Part shown: positions 7,930-16,241 of the stretch, in pieces | How the letters are laid out: every line of letters begins with the position of its first letter | Position numbering within the stretch: the stretch's first letter is position 1 | DNA from: Rhizobium album | GTDB lineage: Bacteria; Pseudomonadota; Alphaproteobacteria; Rhizobiales; Rhizobiaceae | NCBI RefSeq assembly: GCF_003122325.1 | Contig: NZ_QFBC01000004.1 | Span: forward strand, 62,001-126,000 | Direction of reading: 5' to 3' | Length of the DNA stretch: 64,000 nt | Program-made: the position numbers and the translations under genes | Notes under the pieces: model-generated | Databases searched by the model: none | The model's input: only the letters and a program-made list of their open reading frames with translations | What the model was told of the DNA's origin: nothing

Positions 7930-7954
7930 GGAACATTGAGCGGCTTCAGCCGTT
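7930..7954 (+). promoter_or_regulatory. EcfG-type promoter for the pyridoxamine-oxidase-like stress gene
   Basis: GGAAC (7930-7934), 16 nt, CGTT (7951-7954). The first G overlaps the end of the proline-rich gene by a base or less, and the next start codon is at 7989. This fits a leader of about 25-30 nt. Confidence 0.75.
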
Positions 7955-7988
7955 CGATGGTCTCCCCGCAAACAGAAAGGAAACACAG

Positions 7989-8483
7989 ATGTCGACACCC
8001 AAGGAACTGGAAGCGAAATTCTGGAAGGCCCTGAAGTCCGATCGCACCGTGATGCTCGGCCTCGAAGGCCATGGCGACGAGCATCCACGGCCGATGACAG
8101 CGCAGATCGAGGGCGACAAGGGACCGATCTGGTTCTTCACGGCGAAGGATACCGAGCTGGCGGAAGAACTGAGCGGCGTCGAGCAGGCGCTGTTTACCTT
8201 CGCCTCCAAGGACCACGACGTCTTTGCCACCGTGCATGGCCGGCTTTCGCTCAGCAACGACCGCGACATGATCGAGCGGCTGTGGAACCGCTATGTCGCC
8301 GCCTGGTTCGAGGGCGGCAAGGACGATCCCAATCTCGCCTTGCTGCGGTTCGATGCCGAACATGCGGAGATCTGGCTGGATGAATCCAGTCTGTTTGCCG
8401 GCATCAAGATGTTGCTCGGCGCCGATCCGAAGAAAGAATATCAGGACAAGACTGCGGAAGTGACGCTCAAGGAAGCGCATTGA
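7989..8483 (+). CDS. General stress protein 26-like FMN split-barrel protein
   Basis: The 164-aa protein belongs to the pyridoxamine-5'-phosphate-oxidase-like split barrel family. Visible features are PRPMTAQIEGDKGPIWFFT, the FTFASKDHDVFATVHGRLSL strand pair, and the tail AEIWLDESSLFAGIKMLLG found in general stress protein 26 relatives. These proteins bind flavin and their substrates are mostly unknown. The ATG has AAAGGA upstream. A consensus EcfG promoter precedes the gene, and a terminator serving the opposite strand follows it. A true PdxH role is unlikely because the length and conserved phosphate-binding residues differ. Confidence 0.85.
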   Translation: MSTPKELEAKFWKALKSDRTVMLGLEGHGDEHPRPMTAQIEGDKGPIWFFTAKDTELAEELSGVEQALFTFASKDHDVFATVHGRLSLSNDRDMIERLWNRYVAAWFEGGKDDPNLALLRFDAEHAEIWLDESSLFAGIKMLLGADPKKEYQDKTAEVTLKEAH

Positions 8484-8499
8484 CGCCTTGCCCGCCGGC

Positions 8500-8537
8500 A
8501 AAAAAAGAACGGCCTTCGGTTCATAGAACCGAAGGCC
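8500..8537 (-). terminator. Intrinsic terminator of the RND efflux operon
   Basis: GGCCTTCGGTTC (8511-8522) and GAACCGAAGGCC (8526-8537) form a perfect 12-bp stem with a 3-nt loop. On the minus strand it is followed within four bases by a run of seven T (8506-8500). It lies 21 bp past the RND gene stop. Confidence 0.85.
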
Positions 8538-8558
8538 TAGGGCGTTTGACGACCCCGC

Positions 8559-11500
8559 CTACTCCGCGGCAACGGCCGGCGGGACGGGGGCGGCAGCCTT
8601 GTTCTCGTTGCCGGGAACGCCGGATTCCACCTTCTTCTTCGGCTCCTTGCCGAAGAACAGCGCGTAGGCCGCCGGCAGAACCAGAATGGTCAGCACGGTG
8701 GCGACGAGGATGCCGCCCATCATGGCATAGGCGAGCGGCCCCCAGAACACCCCGCGCGAGATCGGGATCAGCGCCAGCACGGCGGTCAGCGCCGTCAGCA
8801 TGATCGGCCGGAAGCGGCGCACGGCGGCGCCGATGATCGCTTCCGATCGCTCCATGCCGGCGGCGATATCCTGGTCGATCTGGTCGACGAGGATGATCGA
8901 GTTGCGCATGATGATGCCGAGCAGCGCGATGACGCCGAGGATGGCGACGAAGCCGAAGGGCGCGCCGCTGATCAGAAGGGCCGCGGCCGCGCCGATGATC
9001 CCGAGCGGGCCGGTGGCCAGCACCAGCATGGCCTTGCCGAAATGCTGCAGCTGGATCATCAGGAGAACGATGATGACGGCAAGCATGATCGGCGCCTTGG
9101 CGGCGATCGACTGCTGGCTTTCGGCGGAATCTTCCGCGCCGCCCTGTATCTCCACCTTGTAGCCCGGAGCCAGGCCGTCACGGATGCCCTGGAGATCGCT
9201 GTAGAGCTTCATCGTCACGTCGTTGGGCTGGACGTCATCCGGCAATGTGCCGCGGACGGTGATGGTCGGCAGGCGGTCGCGGCGCCATTCGATACCCTGC
9301 TCCATGACCGGCACGACGCGGGCGACCTGCGAGAGGGGCACGAAGCCGCCGAAATCCGTCGGGATATAGAGCGAGTCCACCGACGACAGCAGGTGACGGC
9401 TCGCATCGGGCTCACGCGCGACGATGGAGACGGTTTCTTCGCCATCGCGGAAATCGTCGAGCGGGGCGCCGGACATGGACGCCTGCAGCATCTGGCGGAT
9501 GCGCTGCGAGGTGACGCCGAGCGCCCGGGCGCGGTCCTGGTCGATCTCCAGGCGCATGCCCGGCACCGGTTCCAGCCAGTCGTCGTGGATCGCACCGATC
9601 TGCGGGGTCTCGTGGAACTTCGCCTTGACCTGGTCGGCGATGCGGCGCACCTCGTCGCGGTCCGGACCCATGATGCGCATCTGCACCGGCCAGCCGGTCG
9701 GCGGGCCGAGAAAGAGGCGGTCGACCTTGCCGCGGATCGACGGGAAGTCTTCGGCAAGAATGGTGCGCAGCTTGGCGATCAGCCGTTCGCGGGCCGGTTC
9801 GTCATTGGCCATGACGAGCAGCTGGGCGAAGTTCGGATTGCGCAATTGCTGGTCGAGCGGCAGGAAGAAGCGCGGCGCGCCCTCGCCGATATAGGTGGCG
9901 ATGAACTTCTTGTCCGGATCGTCGATGATGCGGGTTTCCAGCGCCTTGGCCTGGTTTTCGACTTCCTTGATCGACGTGCCTTCCGGCAGCCACAGATCGA
10001 CGAGAATTTCCGGCCGCGACGATTGCGGGAAGAAGTTCTGCGGAATGAACTGGAAGGCCCAGAGGCTGGTGACGAAGGTGACGATGGTCATCGCCAGCAC
10101 GATGATGCGGTGGCGCACGGCCCAGGTGACGGTGGTCCGCAGGCGGCGATAGAAGCCGGTGTCGAAGACATCGTGATGATCGCCGGTGTGATGGCGCTGC
10201 TTGAGGATCATGTAGCCGAGCCAGGGGGTGAAATAGACCGCCACGAACCAGGAGACGACCAGGGCGATGCCGACGACGTAGAACAGCGTGCGGACATATT
10301 CGCCGGCGGTCGACTCGGCAAAGCCGACCGGGATGAAGCCGGCGGTGGTGATCAGCGTGCCCGTCAGCATCGGGAAGGCGGTGGAGGAATAGGCAAAGCT
10401 CGCCGCCTCCAGCTTGACCAGCCCCTCCTCCAGCTTGCGCTCCATCATCTCGACGACGATCATCGCATCGTCGACCAGGAGGCCGAGCGCGATGATCAGC
10501 GCGCCGAGCGAAATGCGCTGCAGGTCGATTCCGAGTTCGTACATGATGGCGAAGGTGGCGGCGAGCACCAGCGGGATGGTGATGGCGATCACCAGGCCGG
10601 AGCGCCAGCCGATGGAGAGCAGCGACACCACCAGCACGATGACCAGGGCCTCGCCGAGCGCCTTCATGAACTCGCCGACGGCCTCGCGCACCACGTCGGG
10701 CTGGTTGGAAACCTGGTCGACATGGACGCCGTAGGGGAGAGCCTGCTCGAAGCGGGCATAGGTTTCCTCCACCGCGGTGCCGACATCCGTCACCTTGAAG
10801 CCTTGGGCCATGACGACGCCGATCTGGACGCTGTCGGCACCGTTGAAGCGGAACTTGCGCTGGTAGGGATCTTCCAGCCCGGCCGAGACCGTGGCGATAT
10901 CGCCGAGACGGGTCACCTGGCCGCCGGCGCGCAGGCGCAACTCGCGGATGTCCTCCGCCTTGGTCACGTCGCCCTCGACGGAAATGCGCACCGACCGCGT
11001 TCCGGTGTCGACCGAGCCGGCGGGATCGACGGCATTCTGGCCCTTGATGGCGTTCTGGATGTCGGGAAGCGTCAGGCCGCGCTCGGCCAGCGCCTTCGAC
11101 GAGACGTCGATATAGATCTTCTCCGGCTGGTCGCCGATGATGACAGCCTTTTCGACGCCCGGCGTCGTCAGCAGCATGTCGCGCGCCTGGATCGCGAATT
11201 TTTTCAGCTCGGGATAGGAGAAGCCCTCGCCGCTGAGCGAATGCAGGGTGATGAAGGTATCGCCGAACTCGTCGTTGAAATAGGGGCCGAGCAGGCCTTG
11301 CGGCAGCTCGCTCTCGATGTCGCCGACCTTCTTGCGCACCTGGTAGAAGGCGTCCTTGACCTCCGCCGTGTTGGTGTCTCCCTTGACCTGCAGGGTGATG
11401 ATGGCGCTGCCGGCACGGGTGTAGGAGCGGACCCAGTCGAGATGCGGGGTTTCCTGCAGCTTGCGCTCGATCTTGTTGACGACCTGGTCTTCCATCTCCT

Positions 11501-11699
11501 GGATCGAGGCACCGGGCCAGATGGCCTGGACGACCATGACGCGGAAGGTGAAGTCCGGGTCTTCCTTCTGGCCCATGCGCATCAGGCCCATCACGCCGGT
11601 GACGATGATCAGGCCGAACAGGAAGCGGGCAATGCTCGGATGCTGGATTGCCCACCGCGACAGGTTGAACGGGCGCTTTTCTTCAGTGGTCTTGGCCAT
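8559..11699 (-). CDS. RND family efflux transporter, inner-membrane permease
   Basis: At 1046 aa this has the size of AcrB/MexB-type pumps. It has two repeats, each with a large periplasmic loop; the first transmembrane helix is near residues 20-38. The proton-relay helix contains LLVDDAMIVVEMME with the Asp pair. WPGASIQEMEDQVVNKIERK and the GGILVATVLTILVLPAAYALFF end are typical of this subfamily. It forms an operon with the membrane fusion gene 26 bp upstream and probably with tetR. It should export drugs or metabolites across both membranes together with an outer-membrane channel not encoded here. Confidence 0.93.
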   Translation of the reverse strand: MAKTTEEKRPFNLSRWAIQHPSIARFLFGLIIVTGVMGLMRMGQKEDPDFTFRVMVVQAIWPGASIQEMEDQVVNKIERKLQETPHLDWVRSYTRAGSAIITLQVKGDTNTAEVKDAFYQVRKKVGDIESELPQGLLGPYFNDEFGDTFITLHSLSGEGFSYPELKKFAIQARDMLLTTPGVEKAVIIGDQPEKIYIDVSSKALAERGLTLPDIQNAIKGQNAVDPAGSVDTGTRSVRISVEGDVTKAEDIRELRLRAGGQVTRLGDIATVSAGLEDPYQRKFRFNGADSVQIGVVMAQGFKVTDVGTAVEETYARFEQALPYGVHVDQVSNQPDVVREAVGEFMKALGEALVIVLVVSLLSIGWRSGLVIAITIPLVLAATFAIMYELGIDLQRISLGALIIALGLLVDDAMIVVEMMERKLEEGLVKLEAASFAYSSTAFPMLTGTLITTAGFIPVGFAESTAGEYVRTLFYVVGIALVVSWFVAVYFTPWLGYMILKQRHHTGDHHDVFDTGFYRRLRTTVTWAVRHRIIVLAMTIVTFVTSLWAFQFIPQNFFPQSSRPEILVDLWLPEGTSIKEVENQAKALETRIIDDPDKKFIATYIGEGAPRFFLPLDQQLRNPNFAQLLVMANDEPARERLIAKLRTILAEDFPSIRGKVDRLFLGPPTGWPVQMRIMGPDRDEVRRIADQVKAKFHETPQIGAIHDDWLEPVPGMRLEIDQDRARALGVTSQRIRQMLQASMSGAPLDDFRDGEETVSIVAREPDASRHLLSSVDSLYIPTDFGGFVPLSQVARVVPVMEQGIEWRRDRLPTITVRGTLPDDVQPNDVTMKLYSDLQGIRDGLAPGYKVEIQGGAEDSAESQQSIAAKAPIMLAVIIVLLMIQLQHFGKAMLVLATGPLGIIGAAAALLISGAPFGFVAILGVIALLGIIMRNSIILVDQIDQDIAAGMERSEAIIGAAVRRFRPIMLTALTAVLALIPISRGVFWGPLAYAMMGGILVATVLTILVLPAAYALFFGKEPKKKVESGVPGNENKAAAPVPPAVAAE

Positions 11700-11725
11700 C
11701 GGCGTGGTTCCGCGTAGGTGGTTGG

Positions 11726-12850
11726 TTAGCGCAACAGTTTGGTCGCACCGGTCTTGTCGGTCAGGGCGGCTTCGTCATGCGAGCCCGCCAGCTTGACCTT
11801 GAGGTTCTCGCTCATGAACTGCGTGCCGGCCGCCACGACGGCATCCCCGACCTGCAGGCCTTCGGCGATGCGCACGCCGTCGTCGGTAAAGCCGGCAACC
11901 TTGACCTCGCGGCTGCGCACCGTGCCGGTGCCGCGATCGACGATCCAGACCAGCGACTTCTCGCCATCCTTGGCAAGTGCACTCAGCGGAACCGTCATGA
12001 CCGCCTCCGCCACCGGCGCCGATGCATTGACTGTCGCCGTCATGCCGAGCCGCACGCGCGGATCGTCCGAAAGGCTGACGCGGACGGCGAAGGTGCGCGA
12101 TGCCTGGTCGGCGCTGCCGGCGACTTCCCGCACCTTGCCGTCGAGCACCAGGCCGGTATCCGACCAGAAGGTCGCCTTGACCGCCTTGCCCGGCTCGAAA
12201 TGGGCGATCTCGGTTTCCGGCACGGCGATCTGCACTTCCTTTTCGCCATCGACGGCGACGGTTACGACAGGCGTTCCGGCGGAAACCACCTGGCCGCTGT
12301 CGGCACTGACGGCAACGACGATGCCGTCGCGGTCGGCAGACAGCGTAGTGTAGTCGATCTGGTTTTTCGCCTGCTCCAGAGCCGACCCGGCGGAATCGCG
12401 TGTTGCGACGGCCTGGTTGTAGGCCAGCTGCGCCTGTTCCAGTTGCGATTTCGGCGAAACGTTCTGGCGGAACAACTTTTCGGCGCGGTCGAGCGACAGT
12501 TTTGTCGTCTCCACCTGCCGCTCTGCCGCTTCGAGACTCGATTGCGCGCTCGATGCCAGCAGGCCGTAATCAACCGCATCTACACGCGCCAGCGGATCAC
12601 CCGGCTTGACGCGGTCACCGACATCGACAAGCCGCTCGGTGATCTTGCCGGCGACGCGGAAGCCGAGGTTCATCTCGGTGCGCGCCTTGACGGAGCCGGA
12701 ATAGTCGAGCGCACGCGTCGTCTCCTTCGTGGAGATCTCCACCACCTTGACCGGACGGATGACTTCTTTCGTCTCGACCTTCTCCTCGGAGCAGGCGGCC
12801 AGGGCAAGCATGGAAACGACGGCAAAAGCGGCAGCGGGTCTGATCGTCAT
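11726..12850 (-). CDS. RND efflux periplasmic adaptor (membrane fusion lipoprotein)
   Basis: The 374-aa protein starts with a lipoprotein signal whose lipobox is LALAAC, giving a lipidated Cys at residue 20. It then has a barrel-sandwich (lipoyl) domain around GKITERLVDVGDRVKPGDPLARVD, a coiled-coil hairpin with SAQSSLEAAERQVETTKLSL and QLEQAQLAYNQAVATRDS, and beta-barrel and membrane-proximal domains. It links the RND pump to an outer-membrane channel. It lies between tetR (70 bp upstream) and the pump gene (26 bp downstream), all on one strand, so co-transcription is likely. Confidence 0.92.
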   Translation of the reverse strand: MTIRPAAAFAVVSMLALAACSEEKVETKEVIRPVKVVEISTKETTRALDYSGSVKARTEMNLGFRVAGKITERLVDVGDRVKPGDPLARVDAVDYGLLASSAQSSLEAAERQVETTKLSLDRAEKLFRQNVSPKSQLEQAQLAYNQAVATRDSAGSALEQAKNQIDYTTLSADRDGIVVAVSADSGQVVSAGTPVVTVAVDGEKEVQIAVPETEIAHFEPGKAVKATFWSDTGLVLDGKVREVAGSADQASRTFAVRVSLSDDPRVRLGMTATVNASAPVAEAVMTVPLSALAKDGEKSLVWIVDRGTGTVRSREVKVAGFTDDGVRIAEGLQVGDAVVAAGTQFMSENLKVKLAGSHDEAALTDKTGATKLLR

Positions 12851-12920
12851 GGGGCTTTCGGCGGCGCTCAGGCCACCCTCCTTATACGGAAAACAACGGA
12901 CTTCGGCGCGGGACGCGCCC

Positions 12921-13523
12921 TTATTTCTTCAAGGCACGAATGGCGTATTCGACAAGTTCTTCGGGCGTGGCGCGATTTTCCTTGGCGAGACACTGGGCCA
13001 CCATCTGCGGATGGCAGAGCGTCACCGTCGCCGCACCGAAACAGCGCGACGCCATGTCGGCATCCTGGTCGACGAACTCGCCGGCGGCGATGCCTTCGCG
13101 GATGACGTCGGCGATCAACCGGTGGATGCTGTCGACGTGTTTTTCGATGACATGCCAATCGCGCTCGATGGCGACGATGACCATTTCATGGACCTTCTCT
13201 TCGTCCATCATGGTTTCGAGCGTCATCTTGTGCTGGGCATGCACATAACGGCGCAGACGCTCGGTGGCGCTGACCGGCAGCTTCGAGATGTCGTCGGCCA
13301 TCTGGTAGCTGGCAGCGAGCATGCGGCCGCAGATACCCTGGTGGATCTCCGTCTTCGAGGCGAAGAAGCGATAGATGTTGGCCGGGGACATGCCGAGATC
13401 CCGGGCAATGTCGGCGACATTGGTCTTGGCGTAGCCGTAATGGCGGAAAAGCCGCTCGGCAGCATCCAGAATGCGCGTGACGTTTTCCTGCCGCGAGATG
13501 TCTTGTTCGATGATTTCTGTCAT
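12921..13523 (-). CDS. TetR-family regulator of the RND efflux operon
   Basis: A 200-aa protein with an N-terminal helix-turn-helix (residues about 14-60; KTNVADIARDLGMSPANIYRFF) and an all-helical ligand-binding C-terminus. It heads the likely tetR-MFP-RND operon and probably represses it until a pump substrate binds. A perfect 21-bp inverted repeat starts 10 bp upstream of its ATG and is the obvious candidate operator. Its ligand is unknown. Confidence 0.9.
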   Translation of the reverse strand: MTEIIEQDISRQENVTRILDAAERLFRHYGYAKTNVADIARDLGMSPANIYRFFASKTEIHQGICGRMLAASYQMADDISKLPVSATERLRRYVHAQHKMTLETMMDEEKVHEMVIVAIERDWHVIEKHVDSIHRLIADVIREGIAAGEFVDQDADMASRCFGAATVTLCHPQMVAQCLAKENRATPEELVEYAIRALKK

Positions 13524-13532
13524 GTTCGGCGT

Positions 13533-13584
13533 CTTTCGATTTACGACTGACGATTTTCAATTTTCGTCAGTCGTAAATCGAAAG
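13533..13584. repeat. Perfect 21-bp inverted repeat upstream of tetR
   Basis: Arms 13533-13553 and 13564-13584 are exact inverted copies with a 10-nt AT-rich loop (TTTTCAATTT). Each arm contains the core ATTTACGACTGACGA. It begins 10 bp upstream of the tetR ATG, after the terminator of the upstream MFS gene, and has no T-tract of its own. It could be the tetR operator, a leader hairpin hiding the GAAAG ribosome site, or a small mobile palindrome. Confidence 0.85.
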
Positions 13585-13630
13585 CTGCGCATTGTCAAAT
13601 GGACGAAGGTCGCAAGCAAATTCCGGACAT

Positions 13631-13662
13631 AAAAACAGGCCCGGATGCGCGATCCGGGCCTG
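13631..13662 (-). terminator. Intrinsic terminator of the MFS exporter gene
   Basis: CAGGCCCGGAT (13636-13646) and ATCCGGGCCTG (13652-13662) form a perfect 11-bp stem with loop GCGCG. On the minus strand the stem is followed directly by five T (13635-13631). It lies 24 bp after the MFS stop codon. Confidence 0.9.
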
Positions 13663-13685
13663 CGATCTGAAAACAGGGAAAAGTC

Positions 13686-14891
13686 TTATTCTGCAGCAGC
13701 TTCGACTGCCAGACGGCGCCGGCCCATCCTTGCCTGGGTGACGATAAAGGCTGCCGCAGCGCAGATGGCGATGCCGGCAACCATCGGCAGGGCCGTGCCG
13801 TCGAAGAACAGGCTGGCGATCACCATGGCAACGGCTGCCGTGACGAAATGCAGCGTACCCATCAGCGCCGAGGCGGTGCCGGCAATGGCGCCGTGCTCCT
13901 CCAGCGCCAGCACCGAGGTCGTCGGGATGACAAGGCCGAGGAAACCGTAGCCGACGAACAGGAAGCTCGCCAGTACAGGCAACTGGTTCATGCCGAGCCC
14001 CATGACCACCAGCATGGCCAGCATCGTCAGCGCATATCCGCAGACGGCGATACGCATGACGCGGACGAGGCCGAAACGCTCGCCGAGATACCCGGTCATC
14101 TGCGACACGGTGAAGAAGGATACGGCATTCACCGAGAAGGCGATGCTGTATTGGGTCGGCGTCAACCCGTAGTGCTCGATGAGCACGAAGGGCGAGTTGG
14201 CGAGATAGACGAGGAAGCTCGAAATGCCGAGGCCGCCGATGAAGGTGAGCGTCAGGAAGTTGCGATCCTTCATCAGCAGCCGGTAGGCGGCAAGCGCCGT
14301 ACCGAAGCCGCTTCCGGCCCGGTGTTCCTTCAGCCGCGTTTCTTCGAGCTGCGTGGAAAGCAGGATGAGGCCGATGAAGGCGGCAATCATCACGGCCCAG
14401 AACACGCCGCGCCAGCCATAGAACTCGATCACGGCGCTGCCGGTCAGCGGCGCCAGGATCGGCGAGACGCTGAAAACCAGCATCAGCAGCGACATCAGCC
14501 GGGCGGCCTTCACGCCGGTATGCATGTCCCGGACGATGGCGCGCGGAATGACCATGCCGGCCGCCCCGCCGATGCCCTGGAGGAAACGGAAGGCGATCAG
14601 CGTTTCGATATCGGTCGCGAGCGCGCAGCCGATGCTGGCCAGCGCAAACAGGCCGATGCCGAAATAGAGCGGCGGCTTGCGGCCCCACATGTCGGAGAGA
14701 GGGCCGTAAAGCAGCTGCGAGATGGCGAAAGGAATGAAGAAGAACAGCAGGCTGAGCTGCACGACGCCATGGTCGGCGTTCAGGTCCGCACCGATGGTCG
14801 GCAGGGCCGGCAGATACATGTCGATGGCAAAAGGCCCGATGGCCGACAACAGGCCGAGGATCAGCGCCACGCGAAAGAATGAAGTCGTCAT
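13686..14891 (-). CDS. Bcr/CflA-type multidrug efflux MFS transporter
   Basis: The 401-aa protein has twelve predicted membrane helices. The first contains GPFAIDMYLPALP, characteristic of Bcr/CflA drug exporters, and the loop after helix 2 has the MFS motif GPLSDMWGRKPPLYFG. The second half resembles the DHA1 drug/proton antiporter group. It is divergent from a TetR gene, with a palindrome between them, so drug-responsive repression is likely. The substrate is unknown. Confidence 0.9.
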   Translation of the reverse strand: MTTSFFRVALILGLLSAIGPFAIDMYLPALPTIGADLNADHGVVQLSLLFFFIPFAISQLLYGPLSDMWGRKPPLYFGIGLFALASIGCALATDIETLIAFRFLQGIGGAAGMVIPRAIVRDMHTGVKAARLMSLLMLVFSVSPILAPLTGSAVIEFYGWRGVFWAVMIAAFIGLILLSTQLEETRLKEHRAGSGFGTALAAYRLLMKDRNFLTLTFIGGLGISSFLVYLANSPFVLIEHYGLTPTQYSIAFSVNAVSFFTVSQMTGYLGERFGLVRVMRIAVCGYALTMLAMLVVMGLGMNQLPVLASFLFVGYGFLGLVIPTTSVLALEEHGAIAGTASALMGTLHFVTAAVAMVIASLFFDGTALPMVAGIAICAAAAFIVTQARMGRRRLAVEAAAE

Positions 14892-15054
14892 GATGATGTC
14901 TTTCCGAAAAATGCGACCGGAAGCGAACGCTTCGGCGCGCAGACGTCTTCAGAGATGGAATGAATGTGCATCCAGGGTGACCACGCAGCCGGAGGAAAGC
15001 TGCGCCCAATCGCGCCGGAACAGAGCGTCCATAAACTTGGACACAGATGTCAAA

Positions 15055-15072
15055 TTAGACAGTATTGTCTAA
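15055..15072. promoter_or_regulatory. Operator-like palindrome between the MFS exporter and its TetR gene
   Basis: TTAGACAGTATTGTCTAA has 7-bp perfect arms (TTAGACA and TGTCTAA) around GTAT. It lies 28 bp before the TetR gene start and 163 bp before the divergent MFS start. Its size and symmetry fit a TetR dimer site controlling both genes. Confidence 0.7.
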
Positions 15073-15099
15073 AACGTCAAGGCGCATTATCTTGGCGGA

Positions 15100-15777
15100 A
15101 TGAAAAGACACGATGACAAGCCGATGAAGGCCGGTCGCCCGGCCCAGCGCGGCCAATGCGCCAAGCGCCTCTCCATTCTGGAGGCTGCGGCTGCTGTGTT
15201 TTGTCGGGAGGGATTTTCCGGCGCGAGCATAGACGAGATTGCCGCCGAAGCCTGCGTGTCACGGCAGACAATCTACAATCATTACCGCGAAAAGGAAACC
15301 CTTTTCACCGCCGTCGTCGAAGACGTCATGGATCGCAGCAATGCAGCGTTGTTTTCGGTGCTCGCCACTTTTCCCGACACCGCCGACAATCTGGAAAACG
15401 AGCTGACGGCTTTTGCCGTCCGGCTCAACCAGAGCTGCCTGTGCAATCACGACGGAAAGTTCCTGCGCAAGCTGGTCTATTCCGAGGGCGAGCGCTATCC
15501 GCATCTGTTCGAGACATGGCGGCAACATGGGCCGGGCAAGGTGGGCTCGGCGCTTGCGGCGCTGTTTTCAAGGCTGGCGCACAAGGGCGTGCTTGCCATC
15601 GACGACCTCGACCTTGCCGCCCGCCAGTTTCTGGCGCTCGTCAATGCCGACCTGCAGATGACCGTGCTTTTCGGCGAGACCCCCTCCGACGACCTTCTGG
15701 AACGCACCGCACGCAATGCCGTGCGGACGTTTTTGCGGGCCTACGGCGTGCAGCACCCCGCTCCCGCCGAGGCCTGA
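15100..15777 (+). CDS. TetR-family regulator divergent from MFS exporter
   Basis: This 225-aa protein has a basic N-terminal extension, then a helix-turn-helix at about residues 22-70 (FSGASIDEIAAEACVSRQTI, followed by YNHYREKETLF). The C-terminal domain resembles the AefR-like TetR group. It most likely represses itself and the divergent exporter through the 15055-15072 palindrome. A Cys pair (CLCNH) in the sensor domain might respond to metals or electrophiles, but this is speculative. Confidence 0.88.
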   Translation: MKRHDDKPMKAGRPAQRGQCAKRLSILEAAAAVFCREGFSGASIDEIAAEACVSRQTIYNHYREKETLFTAVVEDVMDRSNAALFSVLATFPDTADNLENELTAFAVRLNQSCLCNHDGKFLRKLVYSEGERYPHLFETWRQHGPGKVGSALAALFSRLAHKGVLAIDDLDLAARQFLALVNADLQMTVLFGETPSDDLLERTARNAVRTFLRAYGVQHPAPAEA

Positions 15778-15887
15778 GCGCGCGGCCTTTACCGCAAAAC
15801 GTTCCCCGAAAAAAAATCTAGCCCTTGATGTCGGCAGGAAGGCACCATCTCCGTCCTATGTTCACACACAAGGAAGAGGAGACGAAC

Positions 15888-16241
15888 ATGCCGTATGTCG
15901 ATGGTTTCATTCTCGCGGTTCCCAAGGCGAACCTCGATCAATACAAGGAAATGGCTCGAGTGGCCGGGAATGTCTGGCGCGAATACGGCGCCCTGTCTTA
16001 TGTCGAGTGCCTGGCCGACGACGTGCCCTACGGCGAGGTCACCTCGTTTCCGCGGGCGGTTCTCTGCAAGGAAGACGAGATCGTCGTCTTCTCCTGGATC
16101 ACCTATCCCTCAAGAGAAACGCGCGACGAGATCAACAAGAAGGTCATGGCCGATCCGCGCCTGGGCAGCGACAAATGGGAAATGCCCTTCGACGGCAAAC
16201 GCATGATCTATGGCGGCTTCCAGTCGTTCCTGGACCTTTAA
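15888..16241 (+). CDS. DUF1428 family protein (YbaA-like)
   Basis: A 117-aa ferredoxin-like (dimeric alpha/beta barrel) protein. The DUF1428 pattern is clear: MPYVDGFILAVPKANLDQYK at the start, and VFSWITYPSRETRDEINKKV with a conserved C-terminal FDGKRMIYGGF. The function is unknown; relatives are small stress-associated proteins. The ATG at 15888 follows an AGGAAGAGGAG-rich ribosome site. The gene converges on the cfa gene with a 4-bp overlap of stop regions. Confidence 0.88.
   Translation: MPYVDGFILAVPKANLDQYKEMARVAGNVWREYGALSYVECLADDVPYGEVTSFPRAVLCKEDEIVVFSWITYPSRETRDEINKKVMADPRLGSDKWEMPFDGKRMIYGGFQSFLDL

Noticed and set aside
9042-11717. Very long plus-strand open frame (about 890 codons) opposite the RND pump gene
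   Set aside because: Mirror frame of a high-GC gene with strong codon bias; no domain, no ribosome site, and composition rich in Asp, His, Gly and Arg as expected of antisense frames. The minus-strand RND protein is unambiguous.
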